DNA of 64,000 nucleotides from Massilia sp. METH4 (GCF_037094685.1 NZ_CP146614.1:1178001-1242000); one strand, 5' to 3'; counted from the first letter of the stretch, positions 19,134 to 28,789 are shown. Notes: a model not told the origin generated them from the letters alone. Made by a program: numbers and translations.

Positions 19134-19925
19134 ATGATTCAAAAGGCAGACAAGGATGGCCGCCGCTTCGGCATCGCGATGGTCGCATGGGCCGCCATGG
19201 CCTCTCTCCCCGCCGCGGCGCAAACGAACACTGGCGCGCGAGGCGATTACATCTACTCGTATGTCGAGCGGGTGGAAACGGCGGCGGGCGATTTGCAGGG
19301 CGAGACGACCGGCACGATCAGCATTGCACGGGGAACGAAGGACGCGGTCGTCTATATGGAACAGACGCCGTTGCGCCCGGGCTGCGGCGCCATCCCGGCC
19401 ATCGAATGGATCGGCAACGACTACGCGGCATTTTGCGGCAACCTCGGCGGCCGCCATTACACAAAGAAGCTCTTCAAGCTGTCGCCCATGCCCGCTCCTG
19501 TCGCGCAACTCGATTACTTCGACAGCCCGGCGAAACTGGTCGCCGATGCGGACGGGAAAGTGCGCACGCTGGTCCTGCGGCGCGACATCTTCGGTGACAA
19601 ATTGACCGGCCCGCATTACTTCCCCTTGGTGTACACCCTCGCCAGCGATGGCGCAACCACGGCTTTCGCCGTCGATTTCAAGAAAGGAGCGCAATACCAC
19701 TACCAGGGATATTTCAACCAACTGAAAAAAGAGAGAAACCCAGCAGCATATTTCCCCGAGATGCTCGCTGCGCTGATCGCCACCGGCGACCGGGACCTGA
19801 TTTGCGGCGAGCTCAAGAAATTGAAGACGCCCAAGTCCGGTCTGCCCGACCTGCAACGATGGCTGGAGCAACTGGCGACCGCAGGCTATCCGCGCTTCGA
19901 CACTCGACAATGTAAAGGAGCATAA
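19134..19925 (+). CDS. Exported protein of unknown function in the T1SS operon
   Basis: I do not recognise this 263-residue protein. It begins with a hydrophobic stretch ending AAAQ (about residues 14-30) that looks like a Sec signal peptide, so it is probably periplasmic. The mature part has four cysteines (in RPGCGAI, AAFCGNL, LICGEL and TRQCKGA) that could form two disulfides, and mostly soluble beta-rich sequence. The ATG follows a GGAGG site with 8-base spacing. It lies 17 bp after the HlyD-type gene and 5 bp before the lysozyme-like gene, so it belongs to the same transcript. It could be an assembly factor or an immunity protein for its neighbour; both are guesses. Confidence 0.75.
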   Translation: MIQKADKDGRRFGIAMVAWAAMASLPAAAQTNTGARGDYIYSYVERVETAAGDLQGETTGTISIARGTKDAVVYMEQTPLRPGCGAIPAIEWIGNDYAAFCGNLGGRHYTKKLFKLSPMPAPVAQLDYFDSPAKLVADADGKVRTLVLRRDIFGDKLTGPHYFPLVYTLASDGATTAFAVDFKKGAQYHYQGYFNQLKKERNPAAYFPEMLAALIATGDRDLICGELKKLKTPKSGLPDLQRWLEQLATAGYPRFDTRQCKGA

Positions 19926-19930
19926 GCTAC

Positions 19931-20548
19931 ATGGCATGTACCAACGCTATGAACATGAATGCCACGCAGAAGGATATGATGACCAAGATCGTCGATCATG
20001 GCGTGGCACGCGGATTCGACTCCCAGCAGATCAACCTCGCGGTGAAGGCAGCCTTCATCGAATCGTCGATGGGTATGCCCAACGCGATGGCAACGCGGCC
20101 CGGCACTTCCCACGTGGGGTTGTACCAGTACGATCCGGTAACGTGGAAAACGCAAAACCATAACGGCAGCATCACCAGCGTCGACTCCCAGATCGAGGCA
20201 TTTTACGACGACATCATCTATTACACCGGGCGCTACAACTCCCTGACGTCGGCCCAGCGTGGCAACCTGCCGCTGGACGAGTACATCTACGTCAAGCACC
20301 ACGACGGGCGCAACTATACCGATTTCAGCGGCGCGCCGGGACTGGGCATCTATCGCGGTACGTGTTTCCAGCCGGAGTTGCACGTCAACGAAAGTGGCGG
20401 CGAACCGCCTCCGGGCCACCCGAACCCCAACGCGCCCTACCTCTACTGGTGGTCGCCGGCGATCACGGACAAGACCGGAAAGGTAACGGTGCGCAACGTC
20501 GAACCGCTCGCGGCCGCGCCGACCGACGACGGCGACGGTTACTCCTGA
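19931..20548 (+). CDS. Leaderless lysozyme/transglycosylase-like protein, candidate T1SS substrate
   Basis: The 205-residue protein has no Sec signal. Residues 35-70 (NLAVKAAFIESSMGMPNA and HVGLYQYDPVTW) resemble the catalytic Glu helix and the GLxQ strand of lysozyme-like transglycosylases, with E44 as candidate acid. The second half is Pro/Tyr/Trp-rich and ends in the acidic tail TDDGDGYS. No RTX nonapeptides and no double-glycine leader are seen. The position directly after exporter, adaptor and periplasmic genes makes it the likely cargo. A peptidoglycan-targeting antibacterial effector is a reasonable inference; fold and function are untested. Confidence 0.6.
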   Translation: MACTNAMNMNATQKDMMTKIVDHGVARGFDSQQINLAVKAAFIESSMGMPNAMATRPGTSHVGLYQYDPVTWKTQNHNGSITSVDSQIEAFYDDIIYYTGRYNSLTSAQRGNLPLDEYIYVKHHDGRNYTDFSGAPGLGIYRGTCFQPELHVNESGGEPPPGHPNPNAPYLYWWSPAITDKTGKVTVRNVEPLAAAPTDDGDGYS

Positions 20549-20560
20549 TCACCCGATGAC

Positions 20561-20586
20561 AAAGCGCCGCCCCGGCGGCGCTTTTT
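20561..20586 (+). terminator. Terminator after the lysozyme-like gene
   Basis: AAAGCGCCGC and GCGGCGCTTT form a GC-rich stem with a very short loop, followed by TTTTTG. It lies only 15 bp before the JmjC-type gene, which therefore probably depends on readthrough. Confidence 0.8.
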
Positions 20587-20600
20587 GCGTAAGGACATGC

Positions 20601-21746
20601 ATGCTTAACTTGAAGATAACCGACCAGGAATTCCGCGACCGCTTCCGGGAAAAACAGTTCTACTTGTGCCCTGCCGCGGCCGAGACGGGAATGGTCGACT
20701 GGTCGTTCATCAACGACCTGCTCTACCTGATCGAACCGGCGCAACCGCGGTTCAAGATCATGTGCGACGGCCTTGTCGACGAGAGCAGCTATGCCGAGGA
20801 CATCGTCGAGGCCGGCCTCAGCCGCAAGCGGCTGCGCAAGGCGAGCTTCTATGACCTGATGCAACGCGGCGCTACCGCCGTGTTCAACCGGCTGGAATTG
20901 AGTTCTCCCTACATCCGCAAGCTCGCCGGCGCGGTGGCCGGCATCGCCGGCGGCAGCACGGCGGTGAACGCCTATCTGTCGTACACGGGAACGGGCACGT
21001 TCGGCAAACACTGGGACACGCACGACGTCTTCGTCATCCAGCTGTTCGGTTCGAAGCACTGGTCCGTGCATGAACCCACGTTCGAATTCCCGCTGCGGGA
21101 ACACACGAGCAAATACCGCAAGCAGGAGTGCCCCGAAGCGCCGGCGCTGGACACGGTATTGAAACCCGGCGACGTGCTATACCTGCCGCGCGGCTGGTGG
21201 CATGCGGCCACGCCCATCGGCGAGCCCTCCTTCCACATCACGGTGGGCTTGCACCAGCCGAAGATGATCGATTACGCGGCATGGTGCGTCACCAAGTACC
21301 TGCCTGATTTCGTTACCGCCCGCAAGACGGCCCATTTCGATCAGCCGGCCGATGGCGATATCGAGGAACTCGCGAAGATCCTCGCCGGCTTCATCGCCAG
21401 CCCGCACTACTACGAGGAGTTTATGCGCGAGATGCTGACCGAAGAGCGGGTGGCGACGCCATTCAACCTCGAACTGTTCACGTCCCAGCAGGGCGACCGG
21501 TTGGCGCCAGGCCGGAAAGTGCGCCTGACGGGCGAGATCAGAACGGAGCTCGGCCGGCAGTACATGCGGCTCAACGGCTCGCTGGACCGTCGCAGCCCGC
21601 AGGAACTCGCCATCCTCGGCTTGCTTTCTTCCCAGCGGGAACTCTCCATCGCGCAGATCGAAGCGGCACTGCCCGGCCACGCGCCAGACACGTTGCAGGC
21701 GGGCGTCAAGGCGCTGCTCAGGAAAGACGTCGTGGCGTTGGACTGA
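20601..21746 (+). CDS. JmjC/cupin-type Fe(II)/2-oxoglutarate oxygenase (ROXA/NO66-like)
   Basis: A 381-residue protein of the cupin_4 group, whose known members hydroxylate ribosomal proteins. Metal residues are visible: H137 and D139 in FGKHWDTHDVFVIQLFG and H201 in LPRGWWHAA. The C-terminal third (about 300-380) resembles the winged-helix part of ROXA-type enzymes. The ATG has an AAGGA site and starts 14 bp after the terminator T-run of the preceding operon. No other promoter is evident, so it may be expressed at low level with the secretion cassette. A housekeeping ribosomal oxygenase is the alternative; here the N-terminus and context differ from a usual stand-alone ycfD. Confidence 0.82.
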   Translation: MLNLKITDQEFRDRFREKQFYLCPAAAETGMVDWSFINDLLYLIEPAQPRFKIMCDGLVDESSYAEDIVEAGLSRKRLRKASFYDLMQRGATAVFNRLELSSPYIRKLAGAVAGIAGGSTAVNAYLSYTGTGTFGKHWDTHDVFVIQLFGSKHWSVHEPTFEFPLREHTSKYRKQECPEAPALDTVLKPGDVLYLPRGWWHAATPIGEPSFHITVGLHQPKMIDYAAWCVTKYLPDFVTARKTAHFDQPADGDIEELAKILAGFIASPHYYEEFMREMLTEERVATPFNLELFTSQQGDRLAPGRKVRLTGEIRTELGRQYMRLNGSLDRRSPQELAILGLLSSQRELSIAQIEAALPGHAPDTLQAGVKALLRKDVVALD

Positions 21747-21793
21747 GCACGGCGGGCACGCACCGCCATGCCTTGGGACGGGCCGCCCCGTGT

Positions 21794-23440
21794 TCAGCTG
21801 GCCAGCAGTTCGCGGGCGTGCTTGCGCGTGGTGGCAGTGATTTCCAGGCCGCCCAGCATGCGGGCCACTTCCTCGACCCGGGCCTTGGCGTCCAGCACCT
21901 CGATGCGCGAGGCGGTCTTGCCGTTGGCCAGCGTGCTCTTCGCCACCTGGAAGTGGCTGTTGCCCTGGCTGGCCACCTGCGGCAGGTGGGTCACGCACAG
22001 CACTTGCCGCTCCTGGCCCAGGCGCTTGAGCAGCCGGCCGACCACTTCGGCGACTCCGCCGCCGATGCCGCTGTCGACCTCGTCGAAGATCAGGGTCGGC
22101 ACCGTCGTCGCGTTCGACGTAATCACGGAAATCGCCAGCGAAATGCGCGCCAGTTCGCCGCCGGAAGCCACCTTGGCCAGCGGCCGCGGCACCACGCCGG
22201 CGTGGCCGGCCACCATGAATTCCACCTGCTCCAGCCCCTTCGCCGATGGCTCGCATGGATGCAGCGCCACTTCGAAGCGGCCGCCCGTCATGTTCAGGTC
22301 CTGCATGGCCTTGGTGACGGCGGCACCCAGCGCCTTCGCGGCGGCCGCGCGGCTGGCGGACAGTTTTTTCGCCACCGCCAGGTACTCTTCCTTCAGCTTC
22401 GCTTCCTGCTTGCGCAAGCCTTCGATGTCGGTCGCATCGGCCAGCTGGTTCAGTTGCGCGGCCAGCCGCGCGTGTTCGGCCGGCAGCTCGTCGGGATCGA
22501 CGCGGAACTTGCGGGCCGACGAATGCAGCGCCTCCATGCGCGCGTCCACTTCGCGCAAGCGGTCCGGGTCCAGCTCCACCTTGTCCAGGTACGTGTTCAG
22601 CGCATAGGCCGATTCCTGCAGCTGGATGCGGGCCGATTCGATCAGGTCGACGATGGGCTGCATTTCCGCATCCACCGACACGAGCTTGGACAGTTTCTGG
22701 TTCAGCGACCCCAGCTGCGACACGATCGGCTGCTCGTCCGATTCCGAGATCAGGGCCAGGGCCTCCTGCGCGCCTTCGAGCAGGCTGGCGGCATGCGAGA
22801 GCCGGCTGTGCTCATTGCCGATCTCGGTCCACTCGCCCGGCTTCGGCGCCAGCTTGTCCAGCTCGGCGACCTGCCACTCCAGCCGTTCGCGCTCGAGCAG
22901 CACGTTGGCGGCATTGGTCTCGAATTCCTCCAGCTGCTTCGCCAGCGCCCGCCAGGCCTTGTAGGCGGCGGCCACTTCCTTGCCGTTGGCGTCGGCCTGG
23001 CTGTCCAGCAGCTCGCGCTGCGCATCGGTCTTGAGCAGCGACTGGTGGGCGTGCTGGCCGTGGATGTCCACCAGCAGGTCGCCCAGCTCGCGCAACTGGC
23101 CGGCGGTAGCCGCGATGCCGTTGATATAGGCCTTGGAGCGGCCGGCATTGTCGATCACGCGGCGCAGCAGCGCACCGCCGTCCTCGGACGTGAACTCGTT
23201 CGCCTCGAGCCATTGCCGCGCCGCATCGGTGATCGCGAAATCGGCCGTGATGTCGGCCTTGGCCGCGCCTTCGCGCACCACGCTCGCGTCGCCCCGCCCG
23301 CCCAGGGCCAGGGTGAGCGCGTCGATCAGGATCGATTTGCCGGCGCCCGTTTCGCCCGTGAAGACTGTAAAGCCGGCGGAAAATTCCAGTTCGATGGAAT
23401 CGACAATGACGAAATCGCGGATGGACAGTGTACGCAGCAT
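21794..23440 (-). CDS. recN: DNA repair protein RecN
   Basis: The 548-residue SMC-like ATPase acts in double-strand-break repair. The N-terminal Walker A is GETGAGKSILIDAL (about residue 30). A long coiled coil occupies about 150-380. The C-terminal signature and Walker B appear as VASGGELARISLA and LIFDEVDSGIGG. It lies 24 bp downstream of nadK and, like E. coli recN, appears to be under LexA control through the box upstream of nadK. Confidence 0.97.
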   Translation of the reverse strand: MLRTLSIRDFVIVDSIELEFSAGFTVFTGETGAGKSILIDALTLALGGRGDASVVREGAAKADITADFAITDAARQWLEANEFTSEDGGALLRRVIDNAGRSKAYINGIAATAGQLRELGDLLVDIHGQHAHQSLLKTDAQRELLDSQADANGKEVAAAYKAWRALAKQLEEFETNAANVLLERERLEWQVAELDKLAPKPGEWTEIGNEHSRLSHAASLLEGAQEALALISESDEQPIVSQLGSLNQKLSKLVSVDAEMQPIVDLIESARIQLQESAYALNTYLDKVELDPDRLREVDARMEALHSSARKFRVDPDELPAEHARLAAQLNQLADATDIEGLRKQEAKLKEEYLAVAKKLSASRAAAAKALGAAVTKAMQDLNMTGGRFEVALHPCEPSAKGLEQVEFMVAGHAGVVPRPLAKVASGGELARISLAISVITSNATTVPTLIFDEVDSGIGGGVAEVVGRLLKRLGQERQVLCVTHLPQVASQGNSHFQVAKSTLANGKTASRIEVLDAKARVEEVARMLGGLEITATTRKHARELLAS

Positions 23441-23464
23441 GGGTCTCGAAGAAAGCCTTCTCGT

Positions 23465-24364
23465 TCAGATTTTTCCGTCAGTGGACGGGTACTCGTTCCA
23501 GTGCAGTTTTTCGCGCAGCGTGTTGTAGTAGCTCCAGCCTTCCGGGTGCAGGAAGGTGATCGCGTGCGGCGAACGGCGGATATGGATGCGGTCTTGCGGC
23601 ATCAGGCTGGCGAACGTCTGCATGTCGAAGTTCACCGTGATGTCGCGCCCGCGGTTGACTTCAATGACGATCTCGCTCGAATCCGGCAGCACGATCGGCC
23701 GGTTCGACAGCGCGTGCGGCGCGATCGGCACCATCACGATGCCGCCCAGCGTGGGATGCAGCAGCGGCCCGCCGGCCGACAGCGCATAGGCCGTGGACCC
23801 GGTGGGCGTGGAGACGATCAGGCCATCGGAGCGCTGGTTGTACATGAAGTGGTCGTCGACATCGACGCGCAGTTCGACCATGCCGGCGCCGGCCCCGCGC
23901 GAAACGACCACGTCGTTGACCGCCAGGCCGACGTGGATCGCCTTGCCCTCGCGCAGCACACGCCCTTCCAGCAGCGTGCGGCGCTCGGCCTTGTGCGTGC
24001 CGGCCAGGATGCGCGCCAGCACGGGCAGCATGCCATCGCGCGGGATATCGGTCATGAAGCCCAGCCGGCCCTGGTTGATGCCGATCAGGGGCACCTCGAA
24101 CGGCGCCAGCTGGCGGGCGATGCCCAGCATGGTGCCGTCGCCGCCCATCACGATCGCGCAGTCGCATTTTTCGCCGATGCCTTGCGCGCTCATCGCGGGA
24201 ATCTCGGGCATGTTCAGGTGTTCGGCCGTGTCGGTATCGAATACCACGCTGTAGCCGCCCGCGCCCAGGAAAGCGAGGACGTCGCGCACGGAATCCTCGA
24301 TGCCGGCCGTATTGGGCCGGACGACCAGCGCGATCGTGTTGTACATGGCAGGGGTGGCGGGCAT
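23465..24364 (-). CDS. nadK: NAD kinase
   Basis: The roughly 299-residue enzyme phosphorylates NAD to NADP with ATP. Visible motifs are GGDGTMLGIAR (about residue 75), the NE/D-containing LAVNDVVVSRG, and SDGLIVSTPTGSTAYALSAGGP. The ATG at 24364 is used; an ATG six codons inside (24346, MYNTIALVVRPN) aligns better with E. coli and may be the true start. It leads the nadK-recN pair. Confidence 0.95.
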   Translation of the reverse strand: MPATPAMYNTIALVVRPNTAGIEDSVRDVLAFLGAGGYSVVFDTDTAEHLNMPEIPAMSAQGIGEKCDCAIVMGGDGTMLGIARQLAPFEVPLIGINQGRLGFMTDIPRDGMLPVLARILAGTHKAERRTLLEGRVLREGKAIHVGLAVNDVVVSRGAGAGMVELRVDVDDHFMYNQRSDGLIVSTPTGSTAYALSAGGPLLHPTLGGIVMVPIAPHALSNRPIVLPDSSEIVIEVNRGRDITVNFDMQTFASLMPQDRIHIRRSPHAITFLHPEGWSYYNTLREKLHWNEYPSTDGKI

Positions 24365-24505
24365 AGGGAGCTCTTTGGCGGCAGATGGATCAGCATGATG
24401 CAGGCAAAACGCTTGCACGGCGAAGGGTAACCCATTTCGCCGTCGCTTCGCCATGCGGCAACGTGCCATGCAAACCAGCCGACGCACAAAGTGCGCTCAC
24501 GATTA

Positions 24506-24521
24506 CTGTATATTTAAACAG
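24506..24521 (-). promoter_or_regulatory. LexA (SOS) box upstream of nadK-recN
   Basis: CTGTATATTTAAACAG is a perfect CTGT-N8-ACAG site, extended to TACTGTATATTTAAACAGTA (24504-24523). It lies about 140 bp upstream of nadK and downstream of the DUF3667 stop, so nadK-recN is the target. Confidence 0.85.
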
Positions 24522-24568
24522 TATAAGCGGCGCTGGTCAGTTGTGCAAGACTTCAACGGGTCTGCAAA

Positions 24569-25498
24569 TCAGGCCGCCAACGCCACGCCGAGCGAGATGG
24601 CCAGCAGGATTGCCACGGCCAGCGACAGCAGGTGCAGCACCATCAGTACCACCCAGCGCCACGCCGTGCCGAACACGCCCTTGCGATACACGCGTTGCAT
24701 GGCCCACGGCAGGTAGCCCAGCAGCCAGCAGAACAGCAGGAACTTGATGAAGCCGTCCGGCATCGCGGCGAAGGCCGTAAACATCACGAAGGCGAAGGCG
24801 TTGGTGTGCAGCGCGAACAGCAGGTGTTCGCCATAGCGCCGGCCGGTGCCCAGGTAAAGGCCCTTCAGGTAGAGCGCGAACACGGGCATCAGGCAGAACA
24901 TGGCGTACGGCGCATAGCGGAAGAAGCCGCTCTTCAGCGCTTCGCCCTTCTCCTTGTTGCTCATGATGTCGAAGCGTTCGACCGTGTGCTGCACGGCCGG
25001 TGCCCACCGTTTCACTTCCGGCGACAGCGCGTCGCCGATCCGCACATTGTCTTCCCCCTCGCGCGTGGCGTCGCCGCCCGCGCTGCCGGCAACGACGGGC
25101 GGGCTGGCATCGACCGTCGTCCGGAACATCTCCGCACCCGAGAACTTGACCAGCGCGAAGAACAGGATCGACAGCGTGAGGTAGAGCCGCAGCGGCTCCA
25201 CATAGCGCCGGCGCCGCCCGGCCAGGTACTCGTTCGTCAGCGCGCCCGGCCGGAACAGCAGGCGCGCGAAGGTGCCCCACAGCTTGCCTTCCAGGGCCAC
25301 GTAATGGCTGATGAATTCATGCGCGAACTCCACGAAGCTCGGCATGTTCAGCCGGGTCTCCTGGCCGCAGCGAGGGCAATAGTTGTCGGACACGGCGGTG
25401 CCGCAATTGCGGCAATGCGCCGGCATGGCGTGGTGATCGGGTTCGGCGTTCAGGGCGGATTTCAAGCGATGGCTCTCTGGGCGGGTCCAGCCCTCCAT
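24569..25498 (-). CDS. DUF3667-type zinc-ribbon membrane protein
   Basis: The 309-residue protein starts with a short hydrophilic stretch, then a zinc ribbon CRNCGTAVSDNYCPRCGQ (about 27-44), a conserved EFAHEFISHYVALEGKLWGTFARLLFRPG segment and about five membrane helices toward the C-terminus. Function of this family is unknown. The ATG at 25498 follows GGAG; a later ATG (25426) directly before the zinc ribbon is possible. It stands alone. Confidence 0.8.
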   Translation of the reverse strand: MEGWTRPESHRLKSALNAEPDHHAMPAHCRNCGTAVSDNYCPRCGQETRLNMPSFVEFAHEFISHYVALEGKLWGTFARLLFRPGALTNEYLAGRRRRYVEPLRLYLTLSILFFALVKFSGAEMFRTTVDASPPVVAGSAGGDATREGEDNVRIGDALSPEVKRWAPAVQHTVERFDIMSNKEKGEALKSGFFRYAPYAMFCLMPVFALYLKGLYLGTGRRYGEHLLFALHTNAFAFVMFTAFAAMPDGFIKFLLFCWLLGYLPWAMQRVYRKGVFGTAWRWVVLMVLHLLSLAVAILLAISLGVALAA

Positions 25499-25628
25499 GC
25501 TAACGGCTCCATGACAAAAACACACCACGGAAATGTCATTTTGCAACACTTTCCGCCGGTCCAAACGGGCGACCGCGAATGGAGGGAATCGATAAGATGA
25601 GATTCAGACAAGTTTTGGAGGATGCATC

Positions 25629-25931
25629 ATGACCGATTCCAAGGAAACCCCGGACTCGAACACCCGGGAGCCGAACACGAAAGACCGCCAGGTCAACACG
25701 AACGTGCATATCGAGGATACGGCCGGCAAGCGCCTGCCGCACGAGCGCGACGAGTCGCCCGAGGGCACGCGCCACCATCCCGAGCGCACGCGCATCGAGC
25801 AGGCCGGCCGCGACATCGAGCAGGGTCTCGTCGATACCGACAACTACGGGCGCGATGCCGGCATCCAGAAGCCGGTGCCGGAAGGCGAAACGCCGGAAGC
25901 GGACCCGCTGCCGGTGATCAAGCGCGACTGA
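25629..25931 (+). CDS. Small hydrophilic protein, unknown
   Basis: A 100-residue, highly charged protein without hydrophobic segments or cysteines (start [20 protein letters not shown]). It has a strong GGAGG ribosome site, so it is probably real. The composition suggests an intrinsically disordered, perhaps stress-related protein. It lies 26 bp upstream of the sorbosone-dehydrogenase-like gene, possibly in one transcript. I do not recognise a family. Confidence 0.7.
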   Translation: MTDSKETPDSNTREPNTKDRQVNTNVHIEDTAGKRLPHERDESPEGTRHHPERTRIEQAGRDIEQGLVDTDNYGRDAGIQKPVPEGETPEADPLPVIKRD

Positions 25932-25957
25932 TTTCCCCACCGCGAACTGCAAGAGCC

Positions 25958-27286
25958 ATGAAACCTGTCCTCGTCATTGCCGCCCTGCTGGCCGCCGGCG
26001 CCGCGCTGGCCCAGAGCGGCCAGAACGCCCCCGCCGCCACGGCCCAGTACCCGGTTGGCTGGGGCCCCAATCCCCAGTTGCCGGAGCCGGAGAAGTCGCT
26101 GATTCCCACCGTGAACGTGGCCGCCGTCGATGCATGGAAAGGCGATGAGAAACCGGTCCCCGCGGCCGGCTTCACGGTCACGGCGTATGCGCGCAACCTC
26201 GACCACCCGCGCTGGCTCTACGTCCTGCCGAACGGCGACGTGCTGGTGGCCGAAACGAACGCGCCGCCCAAGCCCGAGGACAGCAAGGGCGTGCGCGGCG
26301 TGATCATGCAGCACATGCAGAAGAAGGCCGGGGCCGTCACACCGTCGGCCAACCGCATCACGCTGCTGCGTGGCGTGGACGCGAACGGCGCGGCAGAGGA
26401 GCGCCACGTCTTCCTGAAGAACCTCGCTTCGCCGTTCGGCATGGTGCTGGTGGGGCGCGACTTCTACGTGGCGAACTCGGATTCGGTGATGCGCTTTCCC
26501 TACGAGGAAGGCAAGACGGCCGTCACCGCCCGCGGCGTGAAGGTGATGAACCTGCCGGCCGGCCCGCTGAACCACCACTGGACGAAGAACATCACCGCGA
26601 GCCCGGACGGCAAGTTCCTGTACATGACCGTGGGGTCGAACTCGAACGTGGCCGAGAACGGCATGGACAAGGAAGAAGGCCGCGCCGCGATCTGGGAACT
26701 GGAGCGCGCCACCGGCAAGTCGCGCCTGTTCGCCACCGGTTTGCGCAACCCGAACGGCATGGCCTGGGAACCGAAGACGAAAACACTGTGGACCGTCGTC
26801 AACGAACGCGACGAGCTGGGCAACGACCTGGTGCCGGACTACCTGACGTCGGTGAAGGATGGCGGCTTCTACGGCTGGCCCTACAGCTGGTTCGGCCAGC
26901 ACGTCGATACGCGCGTGAAGGAACAGCGCCCGGACCTGGTGGCCAAGGCGATCGTGCCCGACTATGCGCTGGGCGCGCACACGGCGGCGCTGGGCCTGGA
27001 GTTCTACACCGGCAAGCTGTTCCCGGCCAGCTACCACGGCGGCGCCTTCATCGGCCAGCACGGCTCGTGGAACCGCAAGCCGCACAGCGGCTACAAGGTG
27101 GTGTTCGTGCCGTTCGCCGACGGCAGGCCTGCCGGCCCGCCGCAGGATATCCTGACCGGCTTCCTGTCGAAGGACGAGCGCGCGAAAGGCCGCCCCGTCG
27201 GCGTGGCGGTGGCCAAGGATGGCGCGCTGCTGGTCGCGGACGACGTGGGGAACACGATCTGGCGGGTGGTCCCGGCGGGCAAGTAA
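25958..27286 (+). CDS. Sorbosone dehydrogenase-like beta-propeller protein, exported
   Basis: The 442-residue protein has a signal peptide ([19 protein letters not shown]) and a six-bladed propeller of the PQQ-type glucose/sorbosone dehydrogenase superfamily. Typical segments are [58 protein letters not shown] and [25 protein letters not shown]. It probably oxidises sugars or aldehydes in the periplasm. No PQQ synthesis genes are in the window, so cofactor use is inferred. Confidence 0.85.
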   Translation: MKPVLVIAALLAAGAALAQSGQNAPAATAQYPVGWGPNPQLPEPEKSLIPTVNVAAVDAWKGDEKPVPAAGFTVTAYARNLDHPRWLYVLPNGDVLVAETNAPPKPEDSKGVRGVIMQHMQKKAGAVTPSANRITLLRGVDANGAAEERHVFLKNLASPFGMVLVGRDFYVANSDSVMRFPYEEGKTAVTARGVKVMNLPAGPLNHHWTKNITASPDGKFLYMTVGSNSNVAENGMDKEEGRAAIWELERATGKSRLFATGLRNPNGMAWEPKTKTLWTVVNERDELGNDLVPDYLTSVKDGGFYGWPYSWFGQHVDTRVKEQRPDLVAKAIVPDYALGAHTAALGLEFYTGKLFPASYHGGAFIGQHGSWNRKPHSGYKVVFVPFADGRPAGPPQDILTGFLSKDERAKGRPVGVAVAKDGALLVADDVGNTIWRVVPAGK

Positions 27287-27356
27287 GCTCACCGGCCGCA
27301 TTGTTTTCCGAACAAGCTTCGCGCTATATTCCTGCTTTTTCATAAAGCAGGAAGCC

Positions 27357-28301
27357 ATGAAGAAGTTGTTGCCCACGGCGCTGCTGGCGCTTGCCGCCGC
27401 CGGCCTGCCCGGCTGCTCGCCGGACGATGCACCGCCGCGCGCCGCCCCGGCCGCCCAGCCGCAGGCGAAGGCCCCGGTCGCCAGCAAGGACCCGTACGCT
27501 CCGCTGATGCAGGCCGTGTTCGGCGACGACTACCTGCCGGCCAAGGGCTATGCGATCGAGGGCGGCGCCGCGGCGGACGTGTCGCCCGCGCAGGACGGCG
27601 ACATGCCGCTGGTCCTGACCGCCACCACGAGCGCCGCGCTGCCCTCCGGCGACACGGCACTCGTGGTCGAGGGCAGTTTCCGGCGCCCCACCGGCGAGGA
27701 AATGCTCGGCGAAGTCGAGGGTTCGCCGGTGCACCTGTTCCTGCTGCGCCAGCGGGATGGCGTGTGGCACGTCGTCCGCCGGCACGAGAACATCGCGGAG
27801 AAAAGCCGCAACGGCACCGATATACGCTGGGTGACGCTGGGGCCGGGCAAGCCGGGACTGGCCATCGAAAACCATTGGCTCGGGCAGGGTTACACGGCCA
27901 CCTGGCTGTCGCTGTACGACCCGGCCGGCGAGCGGATGGCGAACCTGCTCGGCGACAGCCTGATGACCCGGTCGGACAACGAGGGGGCATGCGAGGACGA
28001 GTGCTGGTCGGGCGAGGCGAAGTGGCGCCTGGAGGCCGGTTCGGGGCGCGCCAGGAACGCGCCGTACGACGATCTCGTGCTGGAGATCACGGGCGAGGAA
28101 ACGCTGCAACCGGGTGACGGGGCGCAGGCGGACACGGACGAGGCGCCGCCACCGGCGCCCGAAACAGGCAAGTCGCCGCAGCCGGCGGGCGACGGCGCGA
28201 CGGTTGCGGCGAAACGCTCGCTGGCCGGCACGGCGCGCTATGCCTACCGCGACGGCAAATACCAGCTGGTGGAAGGAACGAACACGCTGCCGACGTTTTG
28301 A
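27357..28301 (+). CDS. Putative lipoprotein, unknown function
   Basis: The 314-residue protein starts with a lipoprotein signal, MKKLLPTALLALAAAGLPGC, with the lipidated Cys at 20. Residues 50-250 form one soluble domain with VASKDPYAPLMQAVFGDDYLPAKGYA near its start; the tail (about 255-290) is Pro/Ala/Gly-rich and low-complexity. No family is recognised. The gene follows the propeller gene by 70 bp. Confidence 0.75.
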   Translation: MKKLLPTALLALAAAGLPGCSPDDAPPRAAPAAQPQAKAPVASKDPYAPLMQAVFGDDYLPAKGYAIEGGAAADVSPAQDGDMPLVLTATTSAALPSGDTALVVEGSFRRPTGEEMLGEVEGSPVHLFLLRQRDGVWHVVRRHENIAEKSRNGTDIRWVTLGPGKPGLAIENHWLGQGYTATWLSLYDPAGERMANLLGDSLMTRSDNEGACEDECWSGEAKWRLEAGSGRARNAPYDDLVLEITGEETLQPGDGAQADTDEAPPPAPETGKSPQPAGDGATVAAKRSLAGTARYAYRDGKYQLVEGTNTLPTF

Positions 28302-28378
28302 ACACGGCAGGGGGTGTCCAGCAAACCCGGCGGAAAACGCCTACAATCGCCCCTTCGCATCCGATATGAAAGACAACC

Positions 28379-28789
28379 ATGCGCATCCTGCACACCATGC
28401 TGCGGGTCGGTGACCTGCAGCGCTCCATCGACTTCTACACCAAGGTGCTCGGCATGAACCTGCTGCGCACCAGCGACAACCCCGAGTACAAGTACACGCT
28501 GGCCTTCGTGGGCTATGGCACCAACCCCGACCACGCGGAACTGGAGCTGACCTACAACTACGGCGTGGACAGCTACGACCTGGGCAATGCCTACGGCCAC
28601 ATCGCGATCTCCACCGAGAACATCGTGGAAGCCTGCCAGGCCGTGAAGGCCAACGGCGGCAACGTGACGCGCGAACCGGGCCCGGTCAAGGGCGGCACCA
28701 CGGTGATCGCCTTCGTGACCGATCCGGACGGCTACAAGATCGAACTGATCGAGCGCTCGTTCGACGCCCAGGGTGGCGGCCTGCGGTAA
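28379..28789 (+). CDS. gloA: Lactoylglutathione lyase (glyoxalase I)
   Basis: The 136-residue metalloenzyme converts the methylglyoxal-glutathione hemithioacetal to S-lactoylglutathione. All four metal ligands are in place: H5, E56, H74 and E122. Sequence and length match E. coli GloA. A clear terminator follows. Confidence 0.97.
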   Translation: MRILHTMLRVGDLQRSIDFYTKVLGMNLLRTSDNPEYKYTLAFVGYGTNPDHAELELTYNYGVDSYDLGNAYGHIAISTENIVEACQAVKANGGNVTREPGPVKGGTTVIAFVTDPDGYKIELIERSFDAQGGGLR

